A DNA stretch of 64,000 nt from Ruminococcus sp. (GCA_017542475.1 JAFXXD010000041.1:124001-188000), one strand, 5' to 3'. Shown: positions 16,254 through 26,100, counted from the stretch's first letter. Notes: generated by a model not told the origin, from the letters alone. Numbers and translations are program-made.

Positions 16254-18596
16254 ATGGATAAGAATACTTTTATCGAGAAATTCACGGGCATACTGCCCCG
16301 CGACATCAAGTCCGCGACGCCGCAGCAGCTCCACAACGCGCTCGGCGAGACGGTGATGGAGCTCTACGCCGAGCAGTGGAGCAGGGCGCGTGAGGAGCAC
16401 CTCTCCAAGCGCCGCGCCGCCTACCTCTCTATGGAGTTCCTTGTGGGCCGCGCTGTCTACAATAATTTGCTCTGCCTCGGCATTTACGACGAGGTAAGTG
16501 ATGCGTTCAGGGAGCTCGGGCTCGACCTCGCAGACCTTGAGGTCATCGAGGACGCCGCTCTCGGAAACGGCGGTCTCGGACGTCTTGCGGCGTGCTTCCT
16601 TGATTCCGCGGCGACTCTCGCTCTGCCCCTCGACGGCTATGGCATACGCTACAAGTACGGTCTGTTCAAGCAGTCCATCGTTGACGGCTTCCAGCGTGAG
16701 GATATCGACGACTGGACACGATACGGCGACCCGTGGTCGGTGCGCTGCGACGAGGACACAGTCCTCATCGAATACAGCGGTCAGACCGTAAAGGCTGTGC
16801 CCTATGATATGCCGATTTTCGGCTGCCGCACCGAGAATGTGGGGACTCTCCGTCTGTGGCAGGCTGAGCCCGTCAGGGAGTTCGACTTCGATACCTTCAA
16901 CAGGCAGGATTACCTCGAAGCCTCAAAGGAGAAGATATACGCCGAGGACATCTCGCGCGTGCTCTACCCCAACGACGACACCAACGAGGGCAAGAAGCTC
17001 CGTCTGAAGCAGCAGTATTTCTTCAGCTGTGCCTCGCTGACGGATATCCTCCGCAAGCACAAGGCGCGCTTCGGTACTCTCGATAACATTGCCGACTACA
17101 TCTCCGTGCAGCTCAATGACACCCACCCCGTTATATCTATCCCCGAACTGATACGCCAACTCGTCGACAACGAGGGCTGGACGTTTGAGAAGGCGCTCGC
17201 CGCCGCGAAGAAGGTGTTCAACTACACCAACCACACCGTTATGCAGGAGGCTCTCGAAAAGTGGTGGACAGGGCTCGTGGAGGAGGTCCTGCCGCGTATC
17301 TACGAGATAATCATTCAGATAAACGAGGAGCTCATCGCCGAGATGTACGCAGCGGGAGTCCCCAAGGACAAGACAAACCGTATCAAGATAATCAAGGGCG
17401 AGCTCATCCATATGGCGGATATGGCGTGCTATGCTTCGAGCCACATCAACGGCGTTGCGGAGATACACACGCAGATCCTGCGCGATTCCGTCCTCGCGGA
17501 CTGGTACAGCCTCTATCCCGAGCGCTTCCGCAACGAGACCAACGGCATTACTCAGCGCCGCTGGCTCGCGCTCTGCAATACCGAGCTCTCGCAGCTCATA
17601 ACCGAGAAGATAGGCGACGGCTGGCTCACCGACCTCTCACAGCTCCGACAGCTTGCGGACTGTGCAAATGACGGCGCTGTCCTCGACAGCTTCATAAGGA
17701 TAAAGCAGGCGAAGAAGGTGCAGCTCGCCGACTTCATCAGGGAGCGCGAGGGCGTCGAGACAGACCCCGAGTCCGTGTTCGACATTCAGATAAAGCGCCT
17801 GCACGAGTACAAGCGCCAGCTTCTCAACGCCTTCTCGATACTGTGGATATACTACGGCATCAAGGACGGCTCTATCACCAACTTCAAGCCAACCACCTTC
17901 ATATTCGGCGCGAAGTCGGCTCCGGGCTATAAGCGTGCGAAGGCTATCATCAAGTACATCAATGAGATAGGACGCATTGTCTCCGCTGACCCCGACACCC
18001 GCGACCTCATAAAGGTGGTCTTCGTGCAGAATTACAACGTCTCCTACGCGGAGAAGCTCGTTGCGGCGGCTGATATCTCCGAGCAGATATCCACCGCGGG
18101 CACTGAGGCGAGCGGTACGGGCAATATGAAGCTTATGCTCAACGGCGCTGTGACGCTCGGTACCTATGACGGCGCGAACATCGAAATTGTGCAGGAGGCG
18201 GGCGAGGAGAACAACTACATCTTCGGCGCACGCGTGGAAGACCTCGCGCGAATCGTTCCCGAATACGACAGCAGACGCATCTTTGCCGAGGACGCTATGA
18301 TAAAGCGCGTGGTATCGTCCCTCATCGACGGCACTGTCTCCGACGGCGGCAGCGGCGACTTCCGCGAGCTGTATATGTCCCTGCTCGACGGCGCGAGCTG
18401 GCACGCTCCCGACCACTATTACCTCCTCGGCGACCTCAGAAGCTACGTGGAGACAAAGCTCCGCTGCATATACGACTACGCCTCCGACAGAAATGCATTC
18501 GCGCGGAAGCAGTGGCTCAATATGTGCAATGCGGGCAAGTTCAGCTCCGACAGAACTATCGCCGACTATGCGGAGAATATCTGGGGTATCAGATAG
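16254..18596 (+). CDS. glgP: Glycogen/maltodextrin phosphorylase
   Basis: A 780-residue GT35 enzyme releasing glucose-1-phosphate from alpha-1,4-glucans. Evidence: YLSMEFLVGRA, the EDAALGNGGLGRLAACFLDS segment, NDTHP, the ETNGITQRRWL site, and the PLP-binding region EASGTGNMKLMLNGAVTLGTYDGANIEI near the C-terminus. I chose the ATG at 16254 after GAGGAG over an in-frame start at 16239. With malQ it forms the standard pathway from maltodextrin to glucose-1-phosphate. Confidence 0.95.
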   Translation: MDKNTFIEKFTGILPRDIKSATPQQLHNALGETVMELYAEQWSRAREEHLSKRRAAYLSMEFLVGRAVYNNLLCLGIYDEVSDAFRELGLDLADLEVIEDAALGNGGLGRLAACFLDSAATLALPLDGYGIRYKYGLFKQSIVDGFQREDIDDWTRYGDPWSVRCDEDTVLIEYSGQTVKAVPYDMPIFGCRTENVGTLRLWQAEPVREFDFDTFNRQDYLEASKEKIYAEDISRVLYPNDDTNEGKKLRLKQQYFFSCASLTDILRKHKARFGTLDNIADYISVQLNDTHPVISIPELIRQLVDNEGWTFEKALAAAKKVFNYTNHTVMQEALEKWWTGLVEEVLPRIYEIIIQINEELIAEMYAAGVPKDKTNRIKIIKGELIHMADMACYASSHINGVAEIHTQILRDSVLADWYSLYPERFRNETNGITQRRWLALCNTELSQLITEKIGDGWLTDLSQLRQLADCANDGAVLDSFIRIKQAKKVQLADFIREREGVETDPESVFDIQIKRLHEYKRQLLNAFSILWIYYGIKDGSITNFKPTTFIFGAKSAPGYKRAKAIIKYINEIGRIVSADPDTRDLIKVVFVQNYNVSYAEKLVAAADISEQISTAGTEASGTGNMKLMLNGAVTLGTYDGANIEIVQEAGEENNYIFGARVEDLARIVPEYDSRRIFAEDAMIKRVVSSLIDGTVSDGGSGDFRELYMSLLDGASWHAPDHYYLLGDLRSYVETKLRCIYDYASDRNAFARKQWLNMCNAGKFSSDRTIADYAENIWGIR

Positions 18597-18644
18597 TATC
18601 ATAACGCGGGCGAGCCGCGAGCCCTGAGTTCTTTTTAAAGAAGT

Positions 18645-18674
18645 CTTGCCTTTTTGGCAAGAGTGTGGTATAAT
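18645..18674 (+). promoter_or_regulatory. Promoter with overlapping inverted repeat upstream of the P-type ATPase
   Basis: TTGCCT (18646-18651) and an extended -10 TGTGGTATAAT (TATAAT 18669-18674) have a 17-bp spacer. The -35 lies inside a perfect inverted repeat CTTGCC-TTTTT-GGCAAG (18645-18661), which could be an operator or the hairpin of a terminator for glgP. Confidence 0.75.
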
Positions 18675-18720
18675 TATACTGTTTTGAGCAAATCATTCTT
18701 TCTTGCGAAAGGGGAAAAAT

Positions 18721-21354
18721 ATGAAACACTATCTTGAATCTACCGACTCCGTTCTTGCGGAGGTAAAGAGCTCCGCTACGGGTCTGACTGCCGACGAAGC
18801 CGCGAAAAGGCTCGCAGAGAACGGTCAGAACAAGCTTGACTCGCCTCCCAAGCCCACGCTGATAGCGCGTTTCATCGAGCAGTTCAAGAACCCGATGATA
18901 CTCGTCCTCATAGCCGCGGCGGCTATTTCCGCGATAACGGGCATTATTTCCGAGGGCAAGCTCGAAGCCGATGTGTTCATTATCCTGTTCGTTGTAATAG
19001 CAAACGCTGTTCTCGGCGTATATCAGGAGAATAAAGCCGAATCCGCAATTGAAGCCTTACAGGCTATGAGCGCTGCTCAGAGCAAGGTCTTCCGCTCGGG
19101 TGAGCTCGTAGTGATACCGAGCTCCGAGCTCGTTGTCGGCGACGTGGTAGCTCTTGAGGCGGGCGACAACGTCCCCGCGGACTGCCGAATCCTCGAAGCG
19201 GCGGCTCTCAAGGCAGAGGAGTCCGCACTCACGGGCGAGAGCGTGCCCTGTGACAAGTGCAGCGACGTCCTCACGGGCGAGGAGGTACCGCTCGGCGACC
19301 GCAAAAATATGCTCTATATGGGCAGCAGCGTCGCCTACGGACGTGCAGAGGCTGTCGTAGTTGCTACGGGTATGCAGACCGAAATGGGCAAGATAGCGGG
19401 AGCTATCGCCAATGCCGAGGACGACGAGACTCCGCTCCAGAAGAGCCTCACACAGCTCAGCAAGATACTGTCTGTGGCTGTACTTATTATATGCGTGATA
19501 ATCCTCATAATCAGCGTGATACAGATGCTCGTCAAGAACGGCGCTATCACCCTCCCCGACTTCCTCAACGCCTTTATGATAGCTGTCAGCCTCGCAGTTG
19601 CGGCTATCCCCGAGGGACTTGCGGCTGTTGTTACCGTGGTGCTCTCCATAGGCGTAACGAATATGTCAAAGCGCGGAGCTGTTATCCGCCGCCTCACCGC
19701 TGTTGAGGCGCTCGGCTGTGCGCAGGTAATATGCTCCGACAAGACGGGTACTCTCACGCAGAACAAGATGACAGTCGTTGAGGAGAGCACGAGCGACAAG
19801 CTCCTGCTCGCGCGTGCTATGGCGCTTTGCTGCGACGCGCAGCTCAACTCCGACGACACCGTTGCGGGCGAGCCTACAGAGGCAGCTCTCGTTGCCTACG
19901 CTAACAAGAGCGGGCTCAAGAAGTACAAGCTCGAGGAGGAGACTCCCCGCGAGGCTGAGGCTCCGTTCGATTCGATGCGCAAGATGATGTCCACCGTTCA
20001 CAGGACGGAAAACGGCTATATACAGTACACAAAGGGCGCTCCCGATGTTGTTCTCGGCAACTGCACCCGCATATTCGACGGCGGTGCTGTCCGCGATATG
20101 GACGACCACGACCGCGAGCACATACTCTCCGAGAACAAGGCAATGGCGGACAAGGCGCTTCGTGTACTTATGGCGGCTTACCGCGAGTACGACGCGCTCC
20201 CGCAGGACTGCTCGCCCGCCGCACTTGAGCACGACCTCATCTACATCGGTATGACGGGTATGATAGACCCCGTTCGTCCCGAGGTAAAGCCCGCTATCGC
20301 GCTCTGCCAGTCCGCGGGCATACGTCCCGTAATGATAACGGGCGACCACAGGGATACCGCAGTCGCTATCGCCAAGGAGCTCGGTATCCTCGGCGAGGGT
20401 CAGAAGGCTATCACGGGCGCGGAGCTCTCGAAGATACCCGATGACGAGTTCAACAGCACCGTTCAGAACTACAGCGTTTACGCGCGCGTTCAGCCCGAGC
20501 ACAAGGTACGTATCGTCAACGCATGGCGCAAGAAGGATATGACCACCGCTATGACGGGCGACGGCGTAAACGATGCTCCGTCCATAAAGAGCGCAGATAT
20601 CGGCGTAGGTATGGGCATCACGGGTACCGACGTTACCAAGAACGTCGCTGATATGGTGCTCACCGACGACAACTTCGCGACCATAGTCGGAGCTGTCGAG
20701 GAGGGCAGACGTATCTACGACAATATCCGCAAGGCTATACAGTTCCTGCTCTCGAGCAACCTCAGCGAGGTGCTCTGCATACTCGTCGCGACCCTCGGTC
20801 TCGGCAGGCTGACAGGCGGCTCGTTCACCATTTTCGGACCTGTTCACCTCCTGTGGATTAACCTCATCTCTGACTGCTTCCCCGCTGTCGCTCTCGGTAT
20901 GGAGTCCGCTGAGCCCGGCGTTATGGACAGAAAGCCCCGCAGCAGTAATTCCCACATCTTCTCCGACGGTCTTGGAGTCAACCTCCTGTGGCAGGGCTTC
21001 ATTATCGCGGTGCTCACCCTCGTCTCCTACGTCATCGGAGCTCAGACATCTCCCGAGGCGGGCACGACTATGGCGTTCATCACGCTCTCGGTCTGCGAGA
21101 TGCTCCACGCGTGGAATATGCGCAGCCTCAGAAAGTCAATCTTCGCTATGCACAGCCACAACAAGATGCTCATTTTCTCAATCGTGCTCTCGTTCGTGCT
21201 TATTATCCCGATACTCTTTATCCCTGCGCTCCGCGACATATTCTCGCTCGTGAAGCTCGACGGTATGAACTACCTGTACGCCTTCCTCATCGCCGTTGTT
21301 ATCATTCCGCTGGTGGAGATAGTCAAGGCTGTTCAGAGAGCAATGAAGAAATAA
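18721..21354 (+). CDS. Cation-translocating P-type ATPase, calcium-type (P2)
   Basis: An 877-residue P-type ATPase. The actuator motif TGES (about 171), the M4 motif AAIPEGLAAVV, the phosphorylation site CSDKTGTLTQNKM (Asp about 340), the nucleotide-domain KGAPD and the hinge MTGDGVNDAP (about 613) are all present. Ten membrane helices are expected. PEGL in M4 and the overall pattern match bacterial Ca-transporting (SERCA/PMCA-like) pumps, although Mn transport cannot be excluded. The ATG at 18721 follows GAAAGGGG; a TTG at 18703 is less likely. Confidence 0.9.
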   Translation: MKHYLESTDSVLAEVKSSATGLTADEAAKRLAENGQNKLDSPPKPTLIARFIEQFKNPMILVLIAAAAISAITGIISEGKLEADVFIILFVVIANAVLGVYQENKAESAIEALQAMSAAQSKVFRSGELVVIPSSELVVGDVVALEAGDNVPADCRILEAAALKAEESALTGESVPCDKCSDVLTGEEVPLGDRKNMLYMGSSVAYGRAEAVVVATGMQTEMGKIAGAIANAEDDETPLQKSLTQLSKILSVAVLIICVIILIISVIQMLVKNGAITLPDFLNAFMIAVSLAVAAIPEGLAAVVTVVLSIGVTNMSKRGAVIRRLTAVEALGCAQVICSDKTGTLTQNKMTVVEESTSDKLLLARAMALCCDAQLNSDDTVAGEPTEAALVAYANKSGLKKYKLEEETPREAEAPFDSMRKMMSTVHRTENGYIQYTKGAPDVVLGNCTRIFDGGAVRDMDDHDREHILSENKAMADKALRVLMAAYREYDALPQDCSPAALEHDLIYIGMTGMIDPVRPEVKPAIALCQSAGIRPVMITGDHRDTAVAIAKELGILGEGQKAITGAELSKIPDDEFNSTVQNYSVYARVQPEHKVRIVNAWRKKDMTTAMTGDGVNDAPSIKSADIGVGMGITGTDVTKNVADMVLTDDNFATIVGAVEEGRRIYDNIRKAIQFLLSSNLSEVLCILVATLGLGRLTGGSFTIFGPVHLLWINLISDCFPAVALGMESAEPGVMDRKPRSSNSHIFSDGLGVNLLWQGFIIAVLTLVSYVIGAQTSPEAGTTMAFITLSVCEMLHAWNMRSLRKSIFAMHSHNKMLIFSIVLSFVLIIPILFIPALRDIFSLVKLDGMNYLYAFLIAVVIIPLVEIVKAVQRAMKK

Positions 21355-21376
21355 GGTCTGCTTACAGAATCATTAC

Positions 21377-21401
21377 AGCGGGCGCCGTTTCGGCGCCCGT
21401 G
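21377..21401 (+). terminator. Hairpin after P-type ATPase gene
   Basis: GCGGGCGCC / GGCGCCCGT with a short GTTTC loop forms a very stable hairpin. The T-run after it is poor (GCTTGTGTTG), so it may only attenuate transcription into the permease. Confidence 0.5.
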
Positions 21402-21431
21402 CTTGTGTTGCGTCTGATAAAAGGAGTTATA

Positions 21432-22529
21432 ATGCTGAAATTCGTCAAGTCCCAGCCCGTGCTCGTTATCGCATTTCTCGCGGCGGTGATCACGATGTTT
21501 TTCGTGCCGCCCGATACGCAGTACATCGGCTACGTCAACCGCACCGTCCTCATCGAGCTGTTCGCGCTGATGATAGCCGTCGCGGGCTTCCGAAGCGTCG
21601 GCATCTTCGACCGCGCCACCGATATAATGCTGAAAAAAGCGGGGAGCTCGCGCCGTATCGCGCTCATTCTCGTGCTGCTGTGCTTCTTCTCGTCAATGCT
21701 CGTCACCAATGACGTTGCGCTGATAACCTTCGTGCCGCTCAACCTTATGATATTCGGGAGCGCCAAGGACGAGAAGCTCCGCATACGCACGATAGTCCTC
21801 GAGACAGCCGCCGCCAACCTCGGCAGTATGCTCACTCCCGTCGGCAACCCGCAGAACCTCTACATCTACGACGAATTCAGGCTCACTGCGATGGATTTCG
21901 TGCGGACTATGCTCCCGTCGGGAATCGTCAGCCTCGTGGTGCTGGTGCTGCTGACGCTCATCATTCCCGCGGACAGGTGCGAGGCTCCCGCCGAGAAAAA
22001 GACGGAGTTCAGACTCGCGCCGATGCTTGGCTATACAGCACTGTTTGCGGTCTGCCTGCTGACGGTTTTCCGCGTCGTACCCGATTGGGCTTGCCTTATC
22101 GCGGCTGTTGCTGTCGCACTCATCTTCGACCGCGGACTCCTTCTCAAAGCCGACTATCCGCTGCTCGCGACCTTCCTCTGCTTCTTCGTATTCGTCGGCA
22201 ACATCGCGCGTATAGACGCGGTGAACGACTTCTTCCGCAGCGTGCTCGCGGGAAATGAGCTCGTGATATCGCTGCTGCTCTCGCAGGTGATAAGCAACGT
22301 CCCCGCAGCGGTAATGCTTTCGGGCTTCACCGACAAGGGCACGGAGCTCCTGCTCGGCGTTGACCTCGGCGGACTCGGCACGATAATCGCCTCGCTCGCG
22401 AGCCTTATCTCGTTCCAGTTCTACCGCAAGACCGCGACTGCGCGGACGTGGCTCTACCTGCTGACCTTCACGGGGATAAGCCTGATACTGCTTGCTCCGC
22501 TGCTGATACTGAATCTGCTGATACTGTAA
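21432..22529 (+). CDS. SLC13/ArsB-like anion permease
   Basis: A 365-residue membrane protein with about ten helices. The duplicated signature regions SSMLVTNDVALITFVPL...GSMLTPVGNPQNLYIY and SQVISNVPAAVMLSGF are those of the ion transporter superfamily containing SLC13 (dicarboxylate/citrate), CitMHS and ArsB permeases. It is shorter than typical SLC13 carriers. AAAGGAG precedes the ATG at 21432. Substrate is open: a dicarboxylate would fit the succinate metabolism of this strain, but no neighbouring gene proves it. Confidence 0.8.
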   Translation: MLKFVKSQPVLVIAFLAAVITMFFVPPDTQYIGYVNRTVLIELFALMIAVAGFRSVGIFDRATDIMLKKAGSSRRIALILVLLCFFSSMLVTNDVALITFVPLNLMIFGSAKDEKLRIRTIVLETAAANLGSMLTPVGNPQNLYIYDEFRLTAMDFVRTMLPSGIVSLVVLVLLTLIIPADRCEAPAEKKTEFRLAPMLGYTALFAVCLLTVFRVVPDWACLIAAVAVALIFDRGLLLKADYPLLATFLCFFVFVGNIARIDAVNDFFRSVLAGNELVISLLLSQVISNVPAAVMLSGFTDKGTELLLGVDLGGLGTIIASLASLISFQFYRKTATARTWLYLLTFTGISLILLAPLLILNLLIL

Positions 22530-22740
22530 AACAGGGCTGTCACGGTTGTGGCAGCCTTTTGATGTAGGGGACGGCGTCCTCGATGTCCCGCCCTGTGACC
22601 GTTCCCCGCCGAAAGGCAGGGTGCCCCTGCGGGCTCGTAGTTGGATTCCAAAGGGCTGTTCAGCTGCCCTTGAAACAGGGATATAGCTTGGGGCGATAGT
22701 GAGTAAAAGGTGATAGGAATATGAACTTTTTTCTGCGCGG
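22530..22740. repeat. Intergenic repeats upstream of lon
   Basis: Contains a TGTAGGGGACGGCGTCCTCGA palindrome member (about 22564-22590) and GTTCCCCGCC/GGCAGGGTGCCC inverted segments. A CCAAAGGGCTGTTCAGCTGCCCTTGAAAC unit (about 22650-22677) belongs to the AAAGGGC repeat family. No gene is supported. Confidence 0.6.
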
Positions 22741-22769
22741 TTGCAATTTGTATTATAATATGCTATAAT
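22741..22769 (+). promoter_or_regulatory. Sigma-70-type promoter for lon
   Basis: TTGCAA (22741-22746) and an extended -10 TGCTATAAT (TATAAT 22764-22769) with a 17-bp spacer. A GTCC...GGAC inverted repeat lies between it and the start codon. Confidence 0.82.
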
Positions 22770-22848
22770 AATAAAATCGAAGTCCGTATACACACAGGAC
22801 TGCGAAAAACAGGCAAATACTGATTTACCCGAGGAATATGGTGAAAAT

Positions 22849-25251
22849 ATGGAACAGACCAGAAAAAGTGACAAGAATACCGATAACGGTAATATATTCT
22901 ACGCCGTGGCTATGCGCGGACTCGTCGCATTCCCGAAAATGGTGATGCACTTCGACGTAGCGCGTCAGAAGTCCGTAGATTCGATAGAAATGGCTCTCAA
23001 GGAGGGCGGCAAGCTCTTCCTCGTCACACAGCACGAGACCTACGTCGATAACCCCAAGGCAAGCGACGTGTACAAGGTCGGCGTAGTTGCGGAGATAAAG
23101 CAGGTGCTGAAGCTCCCCGACAACATAATGAAGGTGCTCGTCGAGGGCGTGTACAAGGCTAACCTTATACGCCTCATAGACGACGGCGAGACGCTTAAAG
23201 CCGAGGTAAAGCGCGTGCCCACGTACTCGCGCGCGAAGGTGGACGAGGTCGAGGCTGAGGCTCTCATGCGCTCGGTCAAGGATATTTTCGAGCGCTATTC
23301 CGCGTACTTCCCGAAGATGCCGAAGGAGCTCCTTTCGTCCGTGATGACGCAGGACGACCCCTACAAGCTCTTCGAGACAGTCACCTTCAACTGCAACCTC
23401 AACTACCGTGACAAGCAGACGCTTCTTGAGGAGACGAATATCCTCAACAAGCTGTCGGTGCTCTTTGCGTGCCTATCGTCGGAGGTGGAGATACTCGAGC
23501 TCGAGAACCTCATCAACGAGCAGACCAAGAACAGCATAGACAAGTGTCAGAAGGAGTATTACCTCCGCGAGCAGATGAGAATAATACAGGAGCAGCTCGG
23601 CGAGGACGAGGGTGACGAGGTCTTCGAGTACATCAACGACATCTACGCGCTGAAGCTCGATAAGAAGAACACCGAAAAGCTCCTCAAGGAGGCGGATAAG
23701 CTCGGAAAGCTGCCGCCGTCGTCGCAGGAGGCTTTCGTCATCAAGAACTACCTCGATACTGTGCTCGACCTGCCGTGGAACAAGTACACCAAAGCCAAGG
23801 TCTCGATGGACAAGGCTGAGGATATCCTCGAAAAGGACCACTACGGACTGAAAAAGGTCAAGGAGCGCATACTCGAATTTCTTGCAGTACATATGCTCAA
23901 CCCCGATATAAAGGGACAGATAATCTGCCTCGCGGGACCTCCCGGTATCGGCAAGACCTCCATCGCCAAGTCCATAGCAAAGGCTATGGGGCGCAAATAC
24001 GCGAGAGTTTCGCTCGGCGGCGTGCGCGACGAGGCTGACATAAGAGGTCACAGAAAGACCTATGTAGGCGCTATGCCCGGACGTATCATCACTGCGCTGC
24101 AGCAGGCAGGCTCGGCGAATCCGCTGATACTCTTCGACGAGATAGACAAGCTCTGTAACGACATCAAGGGCGACCCGTCGTCGGCTATGCTCGAGGTGCT
24201 CGACAGCGAGCAGAACAACGCCTTCCGCGACCATTTCATCGAGGTGCCGTTCGACCTCAGCAAGTGCGTCTTCATCACGACTGCGAACAACGTTTCCGCT
24301 ATACCCGCTCCGCTGCTTGACCGTATGGAGCTGATAGAGCTCCCGAGCTATACCGCGGAGGAGAAGTTCCACATCGCGAAGGAGCACCTTGTCCCCAAGC
24401 AGCTCAAGGAGCACGGCTTGAAGGGCACACAGCTCAAGATAGAGGACGGCGCTATCAACGACATCATACAGTTCTACACCAAGGAAGCGGGCGTGCGTAC
24501 CCTTGAAAGATTCATCGCGTCGCTGTGCCGAAAAGCCGCCAAGAAGATAGCCTCGGGCGAAGCCAAGCGCGTCACCGTCAAGGCTAAGGAGCTTCAGGAC
24601 TGGCTCGGCGTGAAGAAGTACCTGCCCGACCTTTCCTCGCAGAAGGATCAGGTCGGCGTGGTGAACGGTCTCGCGTGGACGAGCGTGGGCGGAGTGCTTA
24701 TGCCTCTCGAAGTCATCGTGCTGAAAGGTACGGGCAAGATAGAGGTGACGGGCTCGCTCGGCGACGTTATGAAGGAGAGCGCAAAGATAGCGGTCAGCTA
24801 CGTCAGGAGCGTTGCCGACAAGTACGGCATAGACCCCGATTTCTACAAGAACAGCGACATTCACATAAATGCTCCCGAGGGAGCAGTCCCCAAGGACGGA
24901 CCGTCAGCGGGCGTGACTATGACGACTGCGCTCGTGTCGGCGCTGTCGGGTATGCCTGTGAGAGCCGATGTGGCTATGACAGGCGAGATAACCCTCCACG
25001 GAAGGGTGCTCCCGATAGGCGGTCTGCGCGAGAAGACAATGGCGGCGTACAAGTCTGAGATAGGCACGGTCATCATACCCGCTGCCAACAAGCCCGACCT
25101 CGAAGAGGTGGACGATGTCGTGAAGAACGCAATAGAGTTCGTATACGCGGACGACCTCGCGACTGTGCTCGACACCGCACTGATAAAGCAGCCTGTAAAG
25201 CGTAAGCGCGGCAGACCTGCAAAGAGCGCGTCTGCGGCTGTGGCAAACTGA
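22849..25251 (+). CDS. lon: ATP-dependent protease Lon
   Basis: An 800-residue LonA: N-terminal substrate domain (about 15-210), coiled coil, AAA+ module with Walker A GPPGIGKTS (about 362-370) and Walker B LILFDEIDK, and a C-terminal protease domain with the Ser-Lys dyad Ser686 (GPSAG) and Lys729. Spacing of the dyad (43 residues) is as in E. coli Lon. Odd: the extreme C-terminus is a basic tail containing KRGRPAK (about 786-792), an AT-hook-like motif not usual for Lon, followed by a short Ala/Ser end. It has its own promoter and is followed 18 nt later by engB, the usual lon-engB order of Firmicutes. Confidence 0.96.
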   Translation: MEQTRKSDKNTDNGNIFYAVAMRGLVAFPKMVMHFDVARQKSVDSIEMALKEGGKLFLVTQHETYVDNPKASDVYKVGVVAEIKQVLKLPDNIMKVLVEGVYKANLIRLIDDGETLKAEVKRVPTYSRAKVDEVEAEALMRSVKDIFERYSAYFPKMPKELLSSVMTQDDPYKLFETVTFNCNLNYRDKQTLLEETNILNKLSVLFACLSSEVEILELENLINEQTKNSIDKCQKEYYLREQMRIIQEQLGEDEGDEVFEYINDIYALKLDKKNTEKLLKEADKLGKLPPSSQEAFVIKNYLDTVLDLPWNKYTKAKVSMDKAEDILEKDHYGLKKVKERILEFLAVHMLNPDIKGQIICLAGPPGIGKTSIAKSIAKAMGRKYARVSLGGVRDEADIRGHRKTYVGAMPGRIITALQQAGSANPLILFDEIDKLCNDIKGDPSSAMLEVLDSEQNNAFRDHFIEVPFDLSKCVFITTANNVSAIPAPLLDRMELIELPSYTAEEKFHIAKEHLVPKQLKEHGLKGTQLKIEDGAINDIIQFYTKEAGVRTLERFIASLCRKAAKKIASGEAKRVTVKAKELQDWLGVKKYLPDLSSQKDQVGVVNGLAWTSVGGVLMPLEVIVLKGTGKIEVTGSLGDVMKESAKIAVSYVRSVADKYGIDPDFYKNSDIHINAPEGAVPKDGPSAGVTMTTALVSALSGMPVRADVAMTGEITLHGRVLPIGGLREKTMAAYKSEIGTVIIPAANKPDLEEVDDVVKNAIEFVYADDLATVLDTALIKQPVKRKRGRPAKSASAAVAN

Positions 25252-25269
25252 CATAAAAGGAGGGTCACC

Positions 25270-25935
25270 GTGAAGCTCAATTACAACAATGCGGAGTTTG
25301 TCGCCGCATACGGCAGGTTCTCGCAGATACCCGCTCCCGAGAGAATGGAGATAGCCTTCGCGGGACACTCTAACGTGGGAAAGTCCACGCTGATAAACAA
25401 GCTCTTCAACCGCAAGAACCTCGCGAGAGTGAGCTCAGTCCCCGGAAAAACGGCGACTATCAATTTCTATGGGCTGGAGAATATCTACTTCGTTGACCTC
25501 CCCGGCTACGGCTACGCGAAGGTGGCGAAGTCCGAGAAGGAGAGGTGGTCGGGGCTCATCGAGGGCTACCTCGGCTCTGACCGCGATATTCGGCTGGTGT
25601 TTATGCTCGTGGATATGCGGCATGCGCCGACAAAGGATGACGTGGATATGATAAACTACCTCATTGACACGGAAATGCCGTTCGTGATAGTCCTCACCAA
25701 GGCGGACAAGCTCAAAAAGACCGAGCGCGAGAAGCGTATGGAGGCTTTTCGCTCCGAGATACCGTGCTTTGACGATATCCACGTTATCCCGTTCTCGTCG
25801 ATGACCTTCGAGGGCGTGGACGAGCTGCGGCAGATCGTTGAGGACGTGACCGCGGAATACTTCGTAATTCGTAATTGTAATTCGGAATTCGGAATTAAAT
25901 ATTGCTGCCCGCCGAAAGCAGACTTTGCCTTTTGA
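25270..25935 (+). CDS. engB: Ribosome biogenesis GTPase EngB (YsxC), with repeat-derived C-terminal tail
   Basis: A TRAFAC GTPase acting in 50S subunit assembly. G1 GHSNVGKST, G3 DLPGYGYAKV, G4 TKADK and G5 FSS are present. GTG is the start, 4 nt after an AGGAGGGT site. Residues 1-197 match the full EngB core. The last 24 residues (encoded from 25861) come from DNA of the dispersed repeat type: an AATTCGTAATT/CGGAATT array followed by GCCGAAAGCAGACTTTGCC. They are Cys/Asn-rich and unlike the family. The natural stop seems to have been lost or displaced by repeat DNA. Confidence 0.92.
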   Translation: MKLNYNNAEFVAAYGRFSQIPAPERMEIAFAGHSNVGKSTLINKLFNRKNLARVSSVPGKTATINFYGLENIYFVDLPGYGYAKVAKSEKERWSGLIEGYLGSDRDIRLVFMLVDMRHAPTKDDVDMINYLIDTEMPFVIVLTKADKLKKTEREKRMEAFRSEIPCFDDIHVIPFSSMTFEGVDELRQIVEDVTAEYFVIRNCNSEFGIKYCCPPKADFAF

Positions 25936-26100
25936 ACAAAGTGAGCGAGCTTGCGAGCGGCAACGAAGTTGGATTTCAAAGGGCTTTGCCCTTTGGCAGG
26001 GTCTGGGGCAGCGCCCCAGCAGGTCAAGGGCAGAGCCCTTGCGGAGTCCGGAGGCAGCGCCTCTGGCAAGGTTTGGGACAGAGACCCAAGAAGAAAGGAA
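25861..26100. repeat. Repeat tract of the AAAGGGC/GCCGAAAGC family
   Basis: Starts inside engB with CGTAATT and CGGAATT units. It continues with GCCGAAAGCAGACTTTGCC, GTGAGCGAGCTTGCGAGCGGC, GTTGGATTTCAAAGGGCTTTGCCCTTTGG, GGGGCAGCGCCCC, AAGGGCAGAGCCCTT and GAGGCAGCGCCTC. These are a series of short GC palindromes. A closely related tract runs in the opposite orientation at about 59268-59445. Confidence 0.75.

Noticed and set aside
20988..21431. Extended N-terminus of the SLC13-like permease inside the P-type ATPase gene
   Set aside because: The overlapping frame is an out-of-frame shadow of the ATPase; the ATG at 21432 has AAGGAG and begins at a membrane helix.
22560..22700. Gene upstream of lon
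   Set aside because: Short open frames here consist of palindromic repeat DNA and have no ribosome site.
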